Below, piece after piece: positions 18,028 to 27,707 of a stretch of DNA of 58,064 nucleotides (position 1 is its first letter; every line of letters starts with the position of its first letter). The translations under genes and the position numbers were made by a program. Location: positions 1 to 58,064 of the forward strand of contig CALJFB010000037.1 in NCBI GenBank assembly GCA_938073895.1, in the 5' to 3' direction. This DNA comes from an uncultured Flavobacteriaceae bacterium (GTDB lineage Bacteria > Bacteroidota > Bacteroidia > Flavobacteriales > Flavobacteriaceae). A model generated the notes under the pieces. The model saw only the letters and a program-made list of their open reading frames with translations. It was not told the origin of the DNA and searched no databases.

Positions 18028-18035
18028 TATATTTG
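18028..18035 (+). promoter_or_regulatory. -7 promoter box of mfd
   Basis: TATATTTG is a full match to TAnnTTTG, 20 bp before the GTG start of mfd. No clear TTG lies at the expected upstream distance. Confidence 0.45.
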
Positions 18036-18055
18036 TAAAAAAAGAAACCTAAATC

Positions 18056-21000
18056 GTGAGTAAAACACATCTCTCGCAAGCTTTTTTACAGATTTCGCAA
18101 ACGCAAAATCTGAAAACTGCTATTGCCAAAACCCAAAGTAGAAGTTATGTAAAAGGCCTAGTTGGTTCGTCCTTATCCTTTGTAATTACAGAAGCCTTTA
18201 AGCAACAAGATCAGCCTTTTTTATTAATTTTTAACGATAAAGAAGAAGCCGCTTTTTACCTAAACGATTTAGAGCAATTAATAAACACAAAAGATGTTTT
18301 TTTCTATCCAGGAAGTTACAGAAGACCATACCAAATAGACGAAACAGATAATGCCAATATCTTATTAAGAGCAGAGGTTTTAAACCGAATAAACTCTCGC
18401 AAAAAACCTGCTATAATTATAACATATCCAGATGCCTTATTTGAGAAAGTTGTAACCAGAAAAGAATTAAATAGCCATACATTAAAAGTAGCCGTAAACG
18501 ATAAAATTTCTATAGACTTTATAAACGAAGTCTTATTTGAATACAAATTTAAACGTGTAGATTTTGTTACAGAACCTGGAGAGTTTTCTGTTCGTGGTGG
18601 AATTGTAGATGTGTTTTCGTTTTCTAACGATGAACCTTACAGAATAGAGTTTTTTGGAGACGAAATAGATTCCATAAGAACCTTTGATGTAGAAACGCAG
18701 CTATCCAATCAAATAGTAAAAAAGGTTAGTATTATACCAAATGTAGCAACAAAAGTTTTTGAAGAAACAAGGCAAAGTTTTCTAAAATACATATCTCCAA
18801 ACACAGTTGTTTTCACTAAAAATGCAGAAGTTGTTTTTAGTAGAATTGAAGAATTTTATGGTAAGGCAGAAACCACTTTTAAAAGTTTAAGTCCAGACGT
18901 AAAACATGCAGAACCAGAAGCGCTTTTTTGTAATTCCTTATTGCTAAGATTACAACTTAACGATTATACATTAGTAGAATTTGGGTCTACCAATCATTTT
19001 GAGTTAACAGAAGCTGTTATTAATTTCACATCATCGCCGCAACCTGTGTTTAATAAGCAATTCAATTTATTAATAGACAATTTAAACTCTAATCATAATA
19101 AAGGTTATACCAATTATATTACGTGTGTAACAGAGCAACAAGCCAAACGTTTTCACGATATTTTCGAGGAATCCGAACAAGAAGTTCATTACAAAACAGT
19201 GCAATTATCTTTACACCAAGGTTTTGTAAGCCAAGACACTAAAATTGCTGTCTATACAGATCATCAAATTTTTGAACGTTACCACAAATTCAAAATAAAA
19301 AATGGTTATGCCAAAAAACAGGCTATAACATTAACCGAATTAACCAATTTAGATATTGGCGATTATGTAACGCATATAGATCATGGAATTGGTCGTTTTG
19401 GTGGACTTCAAAAAATAGATGTAGAAGGCAATAAACAAGAAGCTATTAAACTTATTTATGGCGAGCGCGATGTCTTATACTTAAGCATTCACTCTTTACA
19501 TAAAATAACCAAGTTTAACGGTAAAGACGGCAAACCACCAAAGGTCTATAAATTAGGAAGTAAAGCATGGAAAACACTTAAAGAGAAAACTAAATCTAGA
19601 GTTAAACACGTTGCTTTTAACCTAATTAAATTATATGCTAAACGTAGATTAGAAAAAGGTTATCAATACAATCCAGATAGCCATTACCAGCACGAGTTAG
19701 AAGCTTCTTTCTTATACGAAGATACGCCAGATCAAATTACCGCAACACAAGACATAAAAAACGATATGGAAAGCGAGAAACCAATGGATCGCTTAGTTTG
19801 TGGCGATGTTGGTTTTGGAAAAACAGAAGTTGCTATTAGAGCCGCTTTTAAAGCCGTAGATAATGGTAAACAAGTGGCAGTTTTGGTACCAACAACCATT
19901 TTAGCGTTTCAACATCATAAAACATTTACAGAACGATTAAAAGATTTTCCTGTAACTGTAGATTATGTTAATCGTTTTAGAACTGCAAAACAAAAACGCG
20001 AAACCTTAGAACGTTTAGAAAAAGGTCATGTAGACATTATTATTGGAACGCATCAATTAGTCAACAAAAAAGTAAAATTTAAAGATTTAGGACTTTTAAT
20101 TGTAGACGAAGAACAAAAGTTTGGTGTGTCTGTAAAAGAGAAATTAAAAACCATAAAAGACAATGTAGATGTCTTAACATTAACAGCAACACCAATACCA
20201 AGAACGTTGCAATTTAGTTTAATGGCAGCTAGAGATATGTCTGTTATTACAACGCCACCGCCAAATCGTTATCCAATAGAAAGTAATGTTATTCGTTTTT
20301 CAGAAGATGAAATTAGAGATGCTGTGAGTTACGAGATAGAACGTGGCGGACAAATATTTTTTATTCACAATAGAATAGAAAACATTAAAGAAGTTGCAGG
20401 TTTAATTCAGCGTTTGGTGCCAGATGCCAAAATTGGAATTGGTCACGGACAAATGGATGGAAAAAAACTGGAAGAATTAATGTTGCAGTTTATGGATGGC
20501 GCATTCGATGTTTTGGTAAGTACAACCATTATAGAAAGTGGTTTAGATGTTCCAAATGCCAATACTATTTTTATAAATAATGCCAATAATTTTGGATTAA
20601 GCGATTTACACCAAATGCGTGGTCGTGTGGGAAGATCCAATAAAAAAGCCTTCTGTTATTTTATTACACCAGAATACTCTGCAATGACAGATGATGCCCG
20701 AAAACGTATTTCGGCACTAGAGCAATTTACAGAATTGGGCAGCGGATTTAATATTGCTATGAAGGATTTAGAAATTCGTGGTGCTGGAGATTTACTTGGT
20801 GGCGAACAAAGTGGTTTTATAAATGAAATTGGTTTTGATACTTATCAGAAAATTTTAGCCGAAGCTATTGAAGAATTAAAGGAAAACGAATTTAAAGACC
20901 TTTACGATACTAGTTTAGAGCCTAAAGTTTACGTTAAAGAAGTAACTATTGATAGTGATTTTGAATTGCTTTTTCCAGACGATTATGTTAATAATATTGC

Positions 21001-21397
21001 TGAACGATTAAAACTTTACACCAAATTAAACGAATTTGAAACCGAAGAAGAATTACTTCAATTTGAAAAAGAATTAATAGACAGATTTGGAGAATTACCA
21101 GTGCAAGCAGACGATTTGTTAGATTCTGTACGCTTAAAATGGATTGCCACAAAAATGGGAATTGAAAAAGTAATCTTAAAACAAAATAAGCTTATAGGTT
21201 ATTTCTTAAACGACCAACAGAGCGATTTTTACCAAAGTGCTAATTTTACAAAAGTATTGCAATACGTTCAGAAAAATCCAATGGCGTGCAGAATGAAAGA
21301 AAAAACCACAAGAAATGGATTACGCTTATTATTAACCTTTGAGAATATTAAAACCGTAAAACAAGCTTTAGCAGTTTTGCAACCATTAAAAAATTAA
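18056..21397 (+). CDS. mfd: Transcription-repair coupling factor
   Basis: This 1113-residue SF2 translocase removes RNA polymerase stalled at lesions and recruits UvrA. It has a UvrB-like N-terminal part (FYPGSYRRPYQIDE...; GEFSVRGGIVDVFS), a CarD/RID RNA-polymerase-interaction domain (GDYVTHIDHGIGRFGGL), Walker A GDVGFGKTEVA, the DEEQKFGV Walker B box and TATPIPRTLQFS. The C-terminal TRCF domain follows. The start is GTG (18056), chosen because it opens the conserved N-terminus. Length is usual for Bacteroidota. Confidence 0.97.
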   Translation: MSKTHLSQAFLQISQTQNLKTAIAKTQSRSYVKGLVGSSLSFVITEAFKQQDQPFLLIFNDKEEAAFYLNDLEQLINTKDVFFYPGSYRRPYQIDETDNANILLRAEVLNRINSRKKPAIIITYPDALFEKVVTRKELNSHTLKVAVNDKISIDFINEVLFEYKFKRVDFVTEPGEFSVRGGIVDVFSFSNDEPYRIEFFGDEIDSIRTFDVETQLSNQIVKKVSIIPNVATKVFEETRQSFLKYISPNTVVFTKNAEVVFSRIEEFYGKAETTFKSLSPDVKHAEPEALFCNSLLLRLQLNDYTLVEFGSTNHFELTEAVINFTSSPQPVFNKQFNLLIDNLNSNHNKGYTNYITCVTEQQAKRFHDIFEESEQEVHYKTVQLSLHQGFVSQDTKIAVYTDHQIFERYHKFKIKNGYAKKQAITLTELTNLDIGDYVTHIDHGIGRFGGLQKIDVEGNKQEAIKLIYGERDVLYLSIHSLHKITKFNGKDGKPPKVYKLGSKAWKTLKEKTKSRVKHVAFNLIKLYAKRRLEKGYQYNPDSHYQHELEASFLYEDTPDQITATQDIKNDMESEKPMDRLVCGDVGFGKTEVAIRAAFKAVDNGKQVAVLVPTTILAFQHHKTFTERLKDFPVTVDYVNRFRTAKQKRETLERLEKGHVDIIIGTHQLVNKKVKFKDLGLLIVDEEQKFGVSVKEKLKTIKDNVDVLTLTATPIPRTLQFSLMAARDMSVITTPPPNRYPIESNVIRFSEDEIRDAVSYEIERGGQIFFIHNRIENIKEVAGLIQRLVPDAKIGIGHGQMDGKKLEELMLQFMDGAFDVLVSTTIIESGLDVPNANTIFINNANNFGLSDLHQMRGRVGRSNKKAFCYFITPEYSAMTDDARKRISALEQFTELGSGFNIAMKDLEIRGAGDLLGGEQSGFINEIGFDTYQKILAEAIEELKENEFKDLYDTSLEPKVYVKEVTIDSDFELLFPDDYVNNIAERLKLYTKLNEFETEEELLQFEKELIDRFGELPVQADDLLDSVRLKWIATKMGIEKVILKQNKLIGYFLNDQQSDFYQSANFTKVLQYVQKNPMACRMKEKTTRNGLRLLLTFENIKTVKQALAVLQPLKN

Positions 21398-21412
21398 GTT
21401 AGCAACTGTTAA

Positions 21413-21475
21413 ATGAAGAAGATTATATTAACTTTAATAACAATAGGAACTATTGAGTTTGTTTTTTCTAAATAA
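21413..21475 (+). other. Possible 20-residue signal-peptide-like micro-ORF or relic
   Basis: ATG at 21413 opens a short frame reading like a signal peptide (MKKIILTLITIGTIEFVFSK) before a TAA. It may be the 5' remnant of a lost secreted protein. Nothing else is seen in 21398-21623. Confidence 0.2.
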
Positions 21476-21623
21476 GCAATGCGCTTTAATAGAATATAAA
21501 ATCTCTTTTTACTGACTTATTTGCCATAAACTAATCGTTATTTTGTTTGAATTTATAATCAGTTATTTTAAAATATAATTAATGTTAGGCACAATAATTG
21601 AAACCCATATTAAAAACAATATT

Positions 21624-22919
21624 ATGTTAAAAAATCTATTTTTAAGTTTGCTTTTATTGCCACTTTTGGCTTTGTCTCAACATACTATTTCTGGAACATT
21701 TAAACCAGCTTCAGATTTTAAAATGGCAATTTTGTATAAAGTTCTACCTACAGAAATGAGCTATATAAACCACGCAAACGTAGACAGTTTAGGACAATTT
21801 GTTATTCCAGTTAAAAAGGAAATGAAAAATGGGCTGTATAAAATAGTATATGCATCGCCTCAAGAAGAGTATAATTTTGAAGTTTTTTATACCAATCAAG
21901 ATGTAGAACTTACGTTTAGTTTAGATAAAGGTGTAAATTTTTTAAAATCTACCGATAATAAATTATGGCAATCTTACACAAAAAGTATGAAAATGATTTC
22001 TGATGCTATTGCTAAATTTTATGCAAACCCAATTGCAAATCCATCAGATTTATTAAAATTAACTCATCTTCAGGCTCAAACACAAGAACAGTTTGAAACC
22101 GCTACTAATGCCTCATTTGTAAATCAGTTTATAAAAGCAAACAAAACTTATTATCCATCTGTTTTTGAAGAAGAAACAACATATAAGAACCATATAAAAT
22201 CACATTATTTTGATGCTTTAGATTTTGGAAATATTAATTTATTAAATTCAGATGTGTTAGTTAGTAAAGCATTAAGCTATGTTTTTACGTATGTAGATTT
22301 TGAAAACGCTAATGCATCATATATAGAAAATATAAATACTTTGGTTTCTAAAGTCAAAAATCAGGAGGCATTTAAAAACCTTATTTTAGAATTAATTTGG
22401 ACAGAATTTTCAAAAGAAAACGAGATTGTTGCAAATTACATTACAGATACTTATTTGTTAGATATAGCTAAGGCAGAAAATAATACAGAATTAATAGCGC
22501 AATTACTTTTACTTAAATCAACATCTATAGGAGCAAAAGCACCAGATTTTAACATAAATACAAGCACTACATTACATAGCTTGGATGCCAAAACAAATTA
22601 TTTAGTTGTGTTTTGGAGCAGTACTTGCGGGCATTGTTTAAAAGAATTACCAGAATTACATAAATTAATAGATACTAATATTAAAGTAATTGCAATTGGT
22701 TTAGAAGACGAACCTAAATTTTGGAAAGAAACCATAAAGCAGTTCCCAAAATTTACGCACGTTTATGGCAAAGAAAAATGGGAAAATAAACTAGGAAATG
22801 CCTATAATGTGCAGTCTACACCAAACTACTATTTGTTAGATAAAAACAAAAAAATTATAGCAAAACCATACGATGTTTTGGCTGTAAAAAAGTTATTGGT
22901 TAAGCAAGCTTCTAATTAG
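21624..22919 (+). CDS. TlpA/ResA-like thioredoxin-fold secreted protein
   Basis: I chose the ATG at 21624 because it opens a clear signal peptide (MLKNLFLSLLLLPLLALSQ); an upstream in-frame ATG at 21582 would add 14 residues before it. The mature protein (about 410 residues) has a Bacteroidota-type DUF4369-like beta-rich N-terminal part, a helical middle and a C-terminal thioredoxin domain (about residues 300-430). The redox motif is CGHC within SSTCGHCLKELPEL. It probably acts in the periplasm as a disulfide reductase. It is a stand-alone gene between mfd and aspS. Confidence 0.85.
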   Translation: MLKNLFLSLLLLPLLALSQHTISGTFKPASDFKMAILYKVLPTEMSYINHANVDSLGQFVIPVKKEMKNGLYKIVYASPQEEYNFEVFYTNQDVELTFSLDKGVNFLKSTDNKLWQSYTKSMKMISDAIAKFYANPIANPSDLLKLTHLQAQTQEQFETATNASFVNQFIKANKTYYPSVFEEETTYKNHIKSHYFDALDFGNINLLNSDVLVSKALSYVFTYVDFENANASYIENINTLVSKVKNQEAFKNLILELIWTEFSKENEIVANYITDTYLLDIAKAENNTELIAQLLLLKSTSIGAKAPDFNINTSTTLHSLDAKTNYLVVFWSSTCGHCLKELPELHKLIDTNIKVIAIGLEDEPKFWKETIKQFPKFTHVYGKEKWENKLGNAYNVQSTPNYYLLDKNKKIIAKPYDVLAVKKLLVKQASN

Positions 22920-23065
22920 TATTATATATTGATGTAATAGCAGAAAGTTTAAAAGTAGATATAACAATACGTTTTTTAAGACTATAATTTTCTCTTTAAA
23001 GTTTAAAAACTAAAACAATTTTAGATATTATCCCAACAAACAATCGGCAGTCAAAATATAAATAT

Positions 23066-23073
23066 TAAATTTG
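23066..23073 (+). promoter_or_regulatory. -7 promoter box of aspS
   Basis: TAAATTTG matches TAnnTTTG, 18 bp before the aspS ATG at 23092. Confidence 0.4.
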
Positions 23074-23091
23074 CAGTTCAAAATTACAATT

Positions 23092-24849
23092 ATGTACAGA
23101 AGTCACAATTGTGGAGAGCTAAGAGCTTCGCATATAAATACAGAAATTACCCTTTCAGGTTGGGTTCAGAAATCAAGAGATAAAGGATTTATTGTTTGGG
23201 TAGATTTACGCGATCGTTATGGTGTAACTCAGCTTATTTTTGATGAAGAACGTACGCCAAAAGCTATTATGGAACAAGCACAAAGTTTAGGTCGCGAGTT
23301 TGTAATTCAAGTTAAAGGAACTGTAATAGAACGTGAGTCTAAAAACAAAAATATTGATACTGGAGACGTTGAAGTTTTAGTAAAAGAATTAACAATCCTT
23401 AACGAATCTAAAACGCCACCATTTACAATAGCAGACCAAACTGATGGTGGAGAAGAGTTACGTATGAAATATCGTTACTTAGATATTAGACGTAATCCTG
23501 TAAAAAATAATTTAATTTTTAGATCTAAAGTAACTCAAGAAGTTAGAAATTTCTTGTCTAACGGCGGATTTATAGAAGTAGAAACACCTTATTTAATTAA
23601 GTCTACTCCAGAAGGTGCAAGAGATTTTGTTGTACCAAGTAGAATGAACGAAGGCGAATTTTACGCCTTACCACAAAGTCCACAAACATTTAAGCAATTG
23701 CTTATGGTAGGTGGAATGGATAAGTATTTCCAAATTGTAAAGTGTTTTAGAGATGAAGATTTAAGAGCAGACAGACAGCCAGAATTTACACAAATTGACT
23801 GTGAAATGGCGTTTGTAGAGCAAGAAGATATTTTAAATGTATTTGAAAACTTAACACGTCACTTACTAAAAGAGGTTAATGGTGTAGAAATTGAGAAATT
23901 TCCACGTATGCTTTACGATGATGCCATGCGTTTATACGGAAACGATAAGCCAGATATTAGATTTGGAATGGAGTTTGGAGAATTAAATGCGGTAACACAA
24001 CATAAAGAATTTAAAGTATTTAACGATGCAGAATTAGTTGTTGGTATTGCAATTCCTGGAGGAAATAGTTACACAAGAAAAGAAATAGACAAATTAATTG
24101 ATTGGGTAAAGCGTCCACAAATTGGTGCTTTAGGAATGATTTATTCACGTTGTAATGATGATGGAACATATAAATCATCTGTAGATAAATTCTACGATCA
24201 AGACGATTTAGCAAAATGGGCAGAAGTTACAGGAGCAAAATCAGGAGATTTAGTTGTTGTACTTTCTGGAGATACTAATAAAGTTAGAGCACAATTAAGT
24301 GCTTTACGTATGGAAATAGCAGAACGTTTAGGCTTAAGAGATCCAAAAGTATTTGCACCATTATGGGTTATAGATTTCCCATTATTAGAGTTAGACGAAG
24401 AAACTGGACATTACCACGCAATGCATCATCCATTTACATCGCCAAAACCAGGACAAATAGAATTATTAGATACAAATCCAGGAGATGTAAAAGCTAATGC
24501 TTACGATTTAGTTTTAAATGGAAACGAAATTGGTGGCGGATCAATACGTATTCACGATAAAGAAACACAAGCCATAATGTTAAAGCATTTAGGTTTTTCT
24601 GAAGAAGATGCCAAAGCACAATTTGGATTCTTAATGGACGCGTTCGAATATGGTGCGCCACCACACGGCGGACTAGCATTTGGATTAGATCGTTTGGTCT
24701 CTATTTTAGGTGGACAAGAAACCATTAGAGATTTTATTGCTTTCCCAAAAAATAACTCTGGTAGAGATGTAATGATAGATGCACCAGCAAAATTAGATGC
24801 CGCACAAATGAAAGAATTAAGTCTTAAGTTGGATTTAGATAAAGTATAA
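23092..24849 (+). CDS. aspS: Aspartyl-tRNA synthetase
   Basis: The ATG at 23092 ([11 protein letters not shown], 585 residues) is the proper start; an in-frame TTG 21 bp upstream lies within the -7 box. The protein has an N-terminal OB-fold anticodon-binding domain ([20 protein letters not shown]), class II motif 2 ([18 protein letters not shown]), a GAD insertion domain and motif 3 ([10 protein letters not shown]). It charges tRNA-Asp in the cytoplasm. The long form with the GAD domain is the bacterial type. It is followed by a terminator. Confidence 0.97.
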   Translation: MYRSHNCGELRASHINTEITLSGWVQKSRDKGFIVWVDLRDRYGVTQLIFDEERTPKAIMEQAQSLGREFVIQVKGTVIERESKNKNIDTGDVEVLVKELTILNESKTPPFTIADQTDGGEELRMKYRYLDIRRNPVKNNLIFRSKVTQEVRNFLSNGGFIEVETPYLIKSTPEGARDFVVPSRMNEGEFYALPQSPQTFKQLLMVGGMDKYFQIVKCFRDEDLRADRQPEFTQIDCEMAFVEQEDILNVFENLTRHLLKEVNGVEIEKFPRMLYDDAMRLYGNDKPDIRFGMEFGELNAVTQHKEFKVFNDAELVVGIAIPGGNSYTRKEIDKLIDWVKRPQIGALGMIYSRCNDDGTYKSSVDKFYDQDDLAKWAEVTGAKSGDLVVVLSGDTNKVRAQLSALRMEIAERLGLRDPKVFAPLWVIDFPLLELDEETGHYHAMHHPFTSPKPGQIELLDTNPGDVKANAYDLVLNGNEIGGGSIRIHDKETQAIMLKHLGFSEEDAKAQFGFLMDAFEYGAPPHGGLAFGLDRLVSILGGQETIRDFIAFPKNNSGRDVMIDAPAKLDAAQMKELSLKLDLDKV

Positions 24850-24866
24850 ATAAAATAACAAATAAA

Positions 24867-24894
24867 AAAAAATCCTGCGTAAGCGGGATTTTTT
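24867..24894. terminator. Intrinsic terminator after aspS
   Basis: The stem AATCCTGC/GCGGGATT (one T-G wobble) with loop GTAA is flanked by A and T runs. Confidence 0.85.
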
Positions 24895-24978
24895 AGCAGA
24901 CAACACAACTAATGAAACTCAAGAAGCTTTTAAAAATTAGTGGTTTAATCTTAACGTTGGCAAACATTAAGCAAAACT

Positions 24979-25594
24979 ATGCGTAAATTTGAAAATGTTG
25001 AATATACAAAGCCTTTTGAATTATTATTTTTATTTGCTTCGACAATACTTGTATTTTCTTGAATGATATTCTTGCTAAATAGAATTATGAATTTTGGATT
25101 GATAAAAGGGATTTTAGCGTTGGTTATCGCTAAAATTTTTTTCTATATTTTTAAAAAGAAGTTTATAGTAAAAGTTTCAGATTTTGAATTAACATCAAAT
25201 AAATTGGAATGGAATAATAAAAGTGTTGATTTTAAAAATTTAGAATATTATAAAATACATTGGATGAAAGGAGCTGGAATAAAATTTAAGCTCAAAAACG
25301 GAAAAACTTTACGAATAAGCTCAAATGATAGTTTCTGTAATTCCGAACAATTTGTGAATTTATGTCATAACATTGACTCAAAACTCCTAAATTACAATAA
25401 CGGACAAATAGAAAGAAAGAAATCATTTTTTGAATCTAAAGAAGGTTATTACTTTGCAGTTATAATATCAATCTTATTTGTTATTGGAACAATATAAATC
25501 CCTTACAGACGAGAAATTTAATTTTATAAATATTGCATTAATTTTAGTTTCATTAGGAATTGTATGGAATGGAGTTAAATGGAAAAGAAAATAA
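24979..25594 (+). pseudogene. Decayed membrane-protein gene carried by the cassette
   Basis: Reading begins at ATG 24979 (MRKFENVEYTKPFELLFLF) and meets TGA at 25060-25062 after 27 codons. It continues in the same frame from 25063 to a stop at 25495-25497 (144 residues, with a PH-like beta section FIVKVSDFELTSNKLEW...). The likely true C-terminus lies one frame over (QYKSLTDEKFNF... KWKRK, ending TAA 25592-25594). A TGG-to-TGA change and a 1-base frameshift would explain both breaks. Intact, it would have about 200 residues with membrane helices at both ends. The middle ORF could still be made. I do not recognise a function. Confidence 0.6.
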
Positions 25595-25597
25595 CGA

Positions 25598-25729
25598 TTT
25601 GCCAACATCGTGTATATTTCATTGCTAGTTCTAGCCTACTTGGAAATTCCTTCAGAATTTCCTCTGGTTCGTTTTAGTTTACTAATTTAGTTGCTGAAAC
25701 ATGCAACGAAATTATATACAAAACCCTTA
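25598..25729 (+). repeat. Structured attC-like palindromic element
   Basis: Outer arms GTGTATATTTCATTGC (25610-25625) and GCAACGAAATTATATAC (25703-25719) pair imperfectly. An inner perfect 8-bp hairpin, GGAAATTC/GAATTTCC (25642-25649, 25655-25662), has loop CTTCA. TTTGCCAAC marks the left edge. Very similar elements following small genes are remembered from flavobacterial genomes, but this was not searched. Confidence 0.6.
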
Positions 25730-25913
25730 GTTATCATTGCTGGCGGAAGTTATATTAGTTACGAGCTATATCAATACAAAAAAGCTAAAGCAGAAATTGA
25801 TGCAGTTATTTTAGATTTTTAAAATGGATATTACAACCAAAGAGGTTATGTAGAAACATTAAGACAGCTTTATAATCAAGATTTTAATATATTAAAAATT
25901 ACCATTAACTAAA

Positions 25914-27689
25914 ATGCCAAAACCAACACTATTAAAACGTTTCTTGATTTGGAAGTATAAACATATTTCCGAAAAGAATTTTACGTTTATTTTAAGTGGA
26001 TTGGTTGGTCTTTTAGCTGGTTTAGCAGCTGTAACACTTAGAAATGTTACGTTTTATATAGAGTTTCTTTTCGAATTATTACGAAGCTTAACCACAAACC
26101 AATGGTATTTTGTTTTACCAACTATAGGTTTGTTATTTGTGTATTGGTTAGTTAAATATGTTACTAAAAAGCCAATTTCTCACGCTATACCTTCAATTTT
26201 ACATAAGCTATCTAGACGTAGTGGCATTATAGAACGTTCTAAAATTTATATTCCTTTAATAGCTGCACCATTAACAGTTGGTTTTGGTGGTTCTGTAGGT
26301 TTACTTGGCCCAGCAATAGCATCTGGTTCTGCCATAAGTTCTAACTTAGGTCGTTTATTTCACGTTAATCAAAAAACAAGGACATTATTAATTGGTTGTG
26401 CAGCTGCAGGAGCAATTTCGTCTATATTTAAATCGCCAATTGCAGCTATTATTTTTGCTATAGAAGTGTTTAGTTTAGATTTAACTTTTGCATCTTTATT
26501 ACCTTTATTAATTGCATCAGTATCATCAGTTTTAACTTCTTATTTCTTTTTAGGAGACGATTTGTTATTCGATTTTAAATCGTCAGATAAATTTATAATT
26601 AACGATACTTTATTTTATGTGGTTTTAGGAATAGGAACAGGAATTGCGTCTATATATTTCACTAAAATGTATTTCTTCATCTTAAAACAATTTGAAGTTT
26701 TTAGAACGGCTTTTCAAAAATTATTAGTTGGTGGATTAGCCATAGGTGTTATGCTTTATTTTATTCCGCCTTTATATGGTGAAGGATTTGGGTTTATAAA
26801 TAATTTATTAGCAGGAAATCATTTAAAAGCATTAGGAACCACACCTTTTGATGCTTATACAGATCAAATTTGGATTGTAATTGCTCTATTAATTGGTATT
26901 ACTGTTTTTAAAGCTATTGCAATGACAACAACATTTGCAGCTGGCGGCGTTGGTGGTATATTTATTCCAACTATGGTTATGGGAAGTGCGCTAGGAAATG
27001 TAATGGCTAAAATAATTAATCAGTTAGGCTTTAATGTTTCCGAAACTAATTTTACGTTAATTGGAATGGCAGGATTAATTGCAGGTGTTTTGCATGCGCC
27101 ATTAACTGCTATGTTTTTAATTGCCGAAATTTCTGGAGGTTATGAGTTGTTTATTCCGCTTATGATTGCTGTTAGTGTTTCTTTCATTATAAAAAAGAAT
27201 GCTATAGATTTTACTATTTATACCAAAGAATTAGCCCAAAAAGGCCAATTATTAACACACGATAAGGACCAAAGTGTTTTAACTTTAATGAATCTAGGAA
27301 ATATTGTTGAAACTAATTTTGTAACACTAAAACCAGAAATGACTTTAGGGGAAATGTTACATAATGGCGTTTCTAAGTCGGCTAGAAATATTTTCCCTGT
27401 AACTAATGCAGACAAAATTCTTGTAGGTATTATTATGTTAGATGATGTAAGAAGCATTATGTTTGACCAAACATTATATAACACAACTACGGTTTCTGAC
27501 TTAATGTATAATCCTCCAGAAATTATTAATTTTGATAAAGACAACATGAAAGTGGTAATGGATAAATTTCAAGATTCAAGTGCCTGGAATTTACCTGTAA
27601 CTAAAGATAATGTTTACATGGGATTTGTTTCTAAATCTAAATTATTAACTGCTTATAGAAGGCAATTAATAAATTTCACTAAAAACTAA
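25914..27689 (+). CDS. ClC-family chloride channel/transporter with C-terminal CBS pair
   Basis: This 591-residue protein has an N-terminal ClC membrane domain (about 25-435) and two CBS domains (about 455-590). The first selectivity-filter segment is ISHAIPSIL (88-96). The segment that normally reads GxEGP is GSVGLLGP (126-133), so Leu131 stands in place of the gating glutamate. The later GGVGGIFIPTM segment is normal. It moves chloride or a related anion across the inner membrane; without the glutamate it may be a passive channel rather than a proton-coupled exchanger (inference). A 76-residue membrane protein gene follows by 18 bp. Confidence 0.93.
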   Translation: MPKPTLLKRFLIWKYKHISEKNFTFILSGLVGLLAGLAAVTLRNVTFYIEFLFELLRSLTTNQWYFVLPTIGLLFVYWLVKYVTKKPISHAIPSILHKLSRRSGIIERSKIYIPLIAAPLTVGFGGSVGLLGPAIASGSAISSNLGRLFHVNQKTRTLLIGCAAAGAISSIFKSPIAAIIFAIEVFSLDLTFASLLPLLIASVSSVLTSYFFLGDDLLFDFKSSDKFIINDTLFYVVLGIGTGIASIYFTKMYFFILKQFEVFRTAFQKLLVGGLAIGVMLYFIPPLYGEGFGFINNLLAGNHLKALGTTPFDAYTDQIWIVIALLIGITVFKAIAMTTTFAAGGVGGIFIPTMVMGSALGNVMAKIINQLGFNVSETNFTLIGMAGLIAGVLHAPLTAMFLIAEISGGYELFIPLMIAVSVSFIIKKNAIDFTIYTKELAQKGQLLTHDKDQSVLTLMNLGNIVETNFVTLKPEMTLGEMLHNGVSKSARNIFPVTNADKILVGIIMLDDVRSIMFDQTLYNTTTVSDLMYNPPEIINFDKDNMKVVMDKFQDSSAWNLPVTKDNVYMGFVSKSKLLTAYRRQLINFTKN

Positions 27690-27707
27690 TATTAAAAAAT
27701 AGTATAA

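Larger units (their letters stand above)
24954..25729 (+). mobile_element. Single-gene cassette-like insertion with attC-like end
   Basis: The left end is ACGTTGGCAAACATTAAG. A gene follows (24979-25594), whose stop codon abuts CGATTTGCCAACATC, the inverse of the left end (GTTGGCAAA 24956-24964 against TTTGCCAAC 25598-25606). A structured tail comes next (25607-25725). CTTA occurs at 24950-24953 and 25726-25729, either as a target duplication or as the crossover core. The layout (gene, then an imperfect palindrome starting at the stop codon) is like an integron cassette. No integrase is in the window. Confidence 0.6.
24912..25912 (+). pseudogene. Small membrane-protein gene interrupted by a cassette insertion
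   Basis: The 5' part (24912-24953) codes for MKLKKLLKISGLIL. The 3' part (25730 onward) codes for VIIAGGSYISYELYQYKK and more. If 24954-25729 is removed, keeping one copy of the CTTA found at both edges, the two parts join in frame as one N-terminal membrane helix followed by a charged stretch. The frame then meets TAA at 25820-25822 but stays readable to the TAA at 25910-25912 (NGYYNQRGYVETLRQLYNQD...), so a second lesion is likely. It ends 1 bp before the ClC gene. The original function is unknown. Confidence 0.65.

Noticed and set aside
24867-24894. Third copy of the structured repeat
   Set aside because: It shares only the GCG/CGC-GGGAT words; its form is a plain terminator without the bulged hairpin and GAGCTC flank.
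25060-25062. TGA recoding (selenocysteine or Trp) in the cassette gene
   Set aside because: No SECIS-like structure was seen after it, and a second lesion (frameshift) in the same gene fits simple decay.
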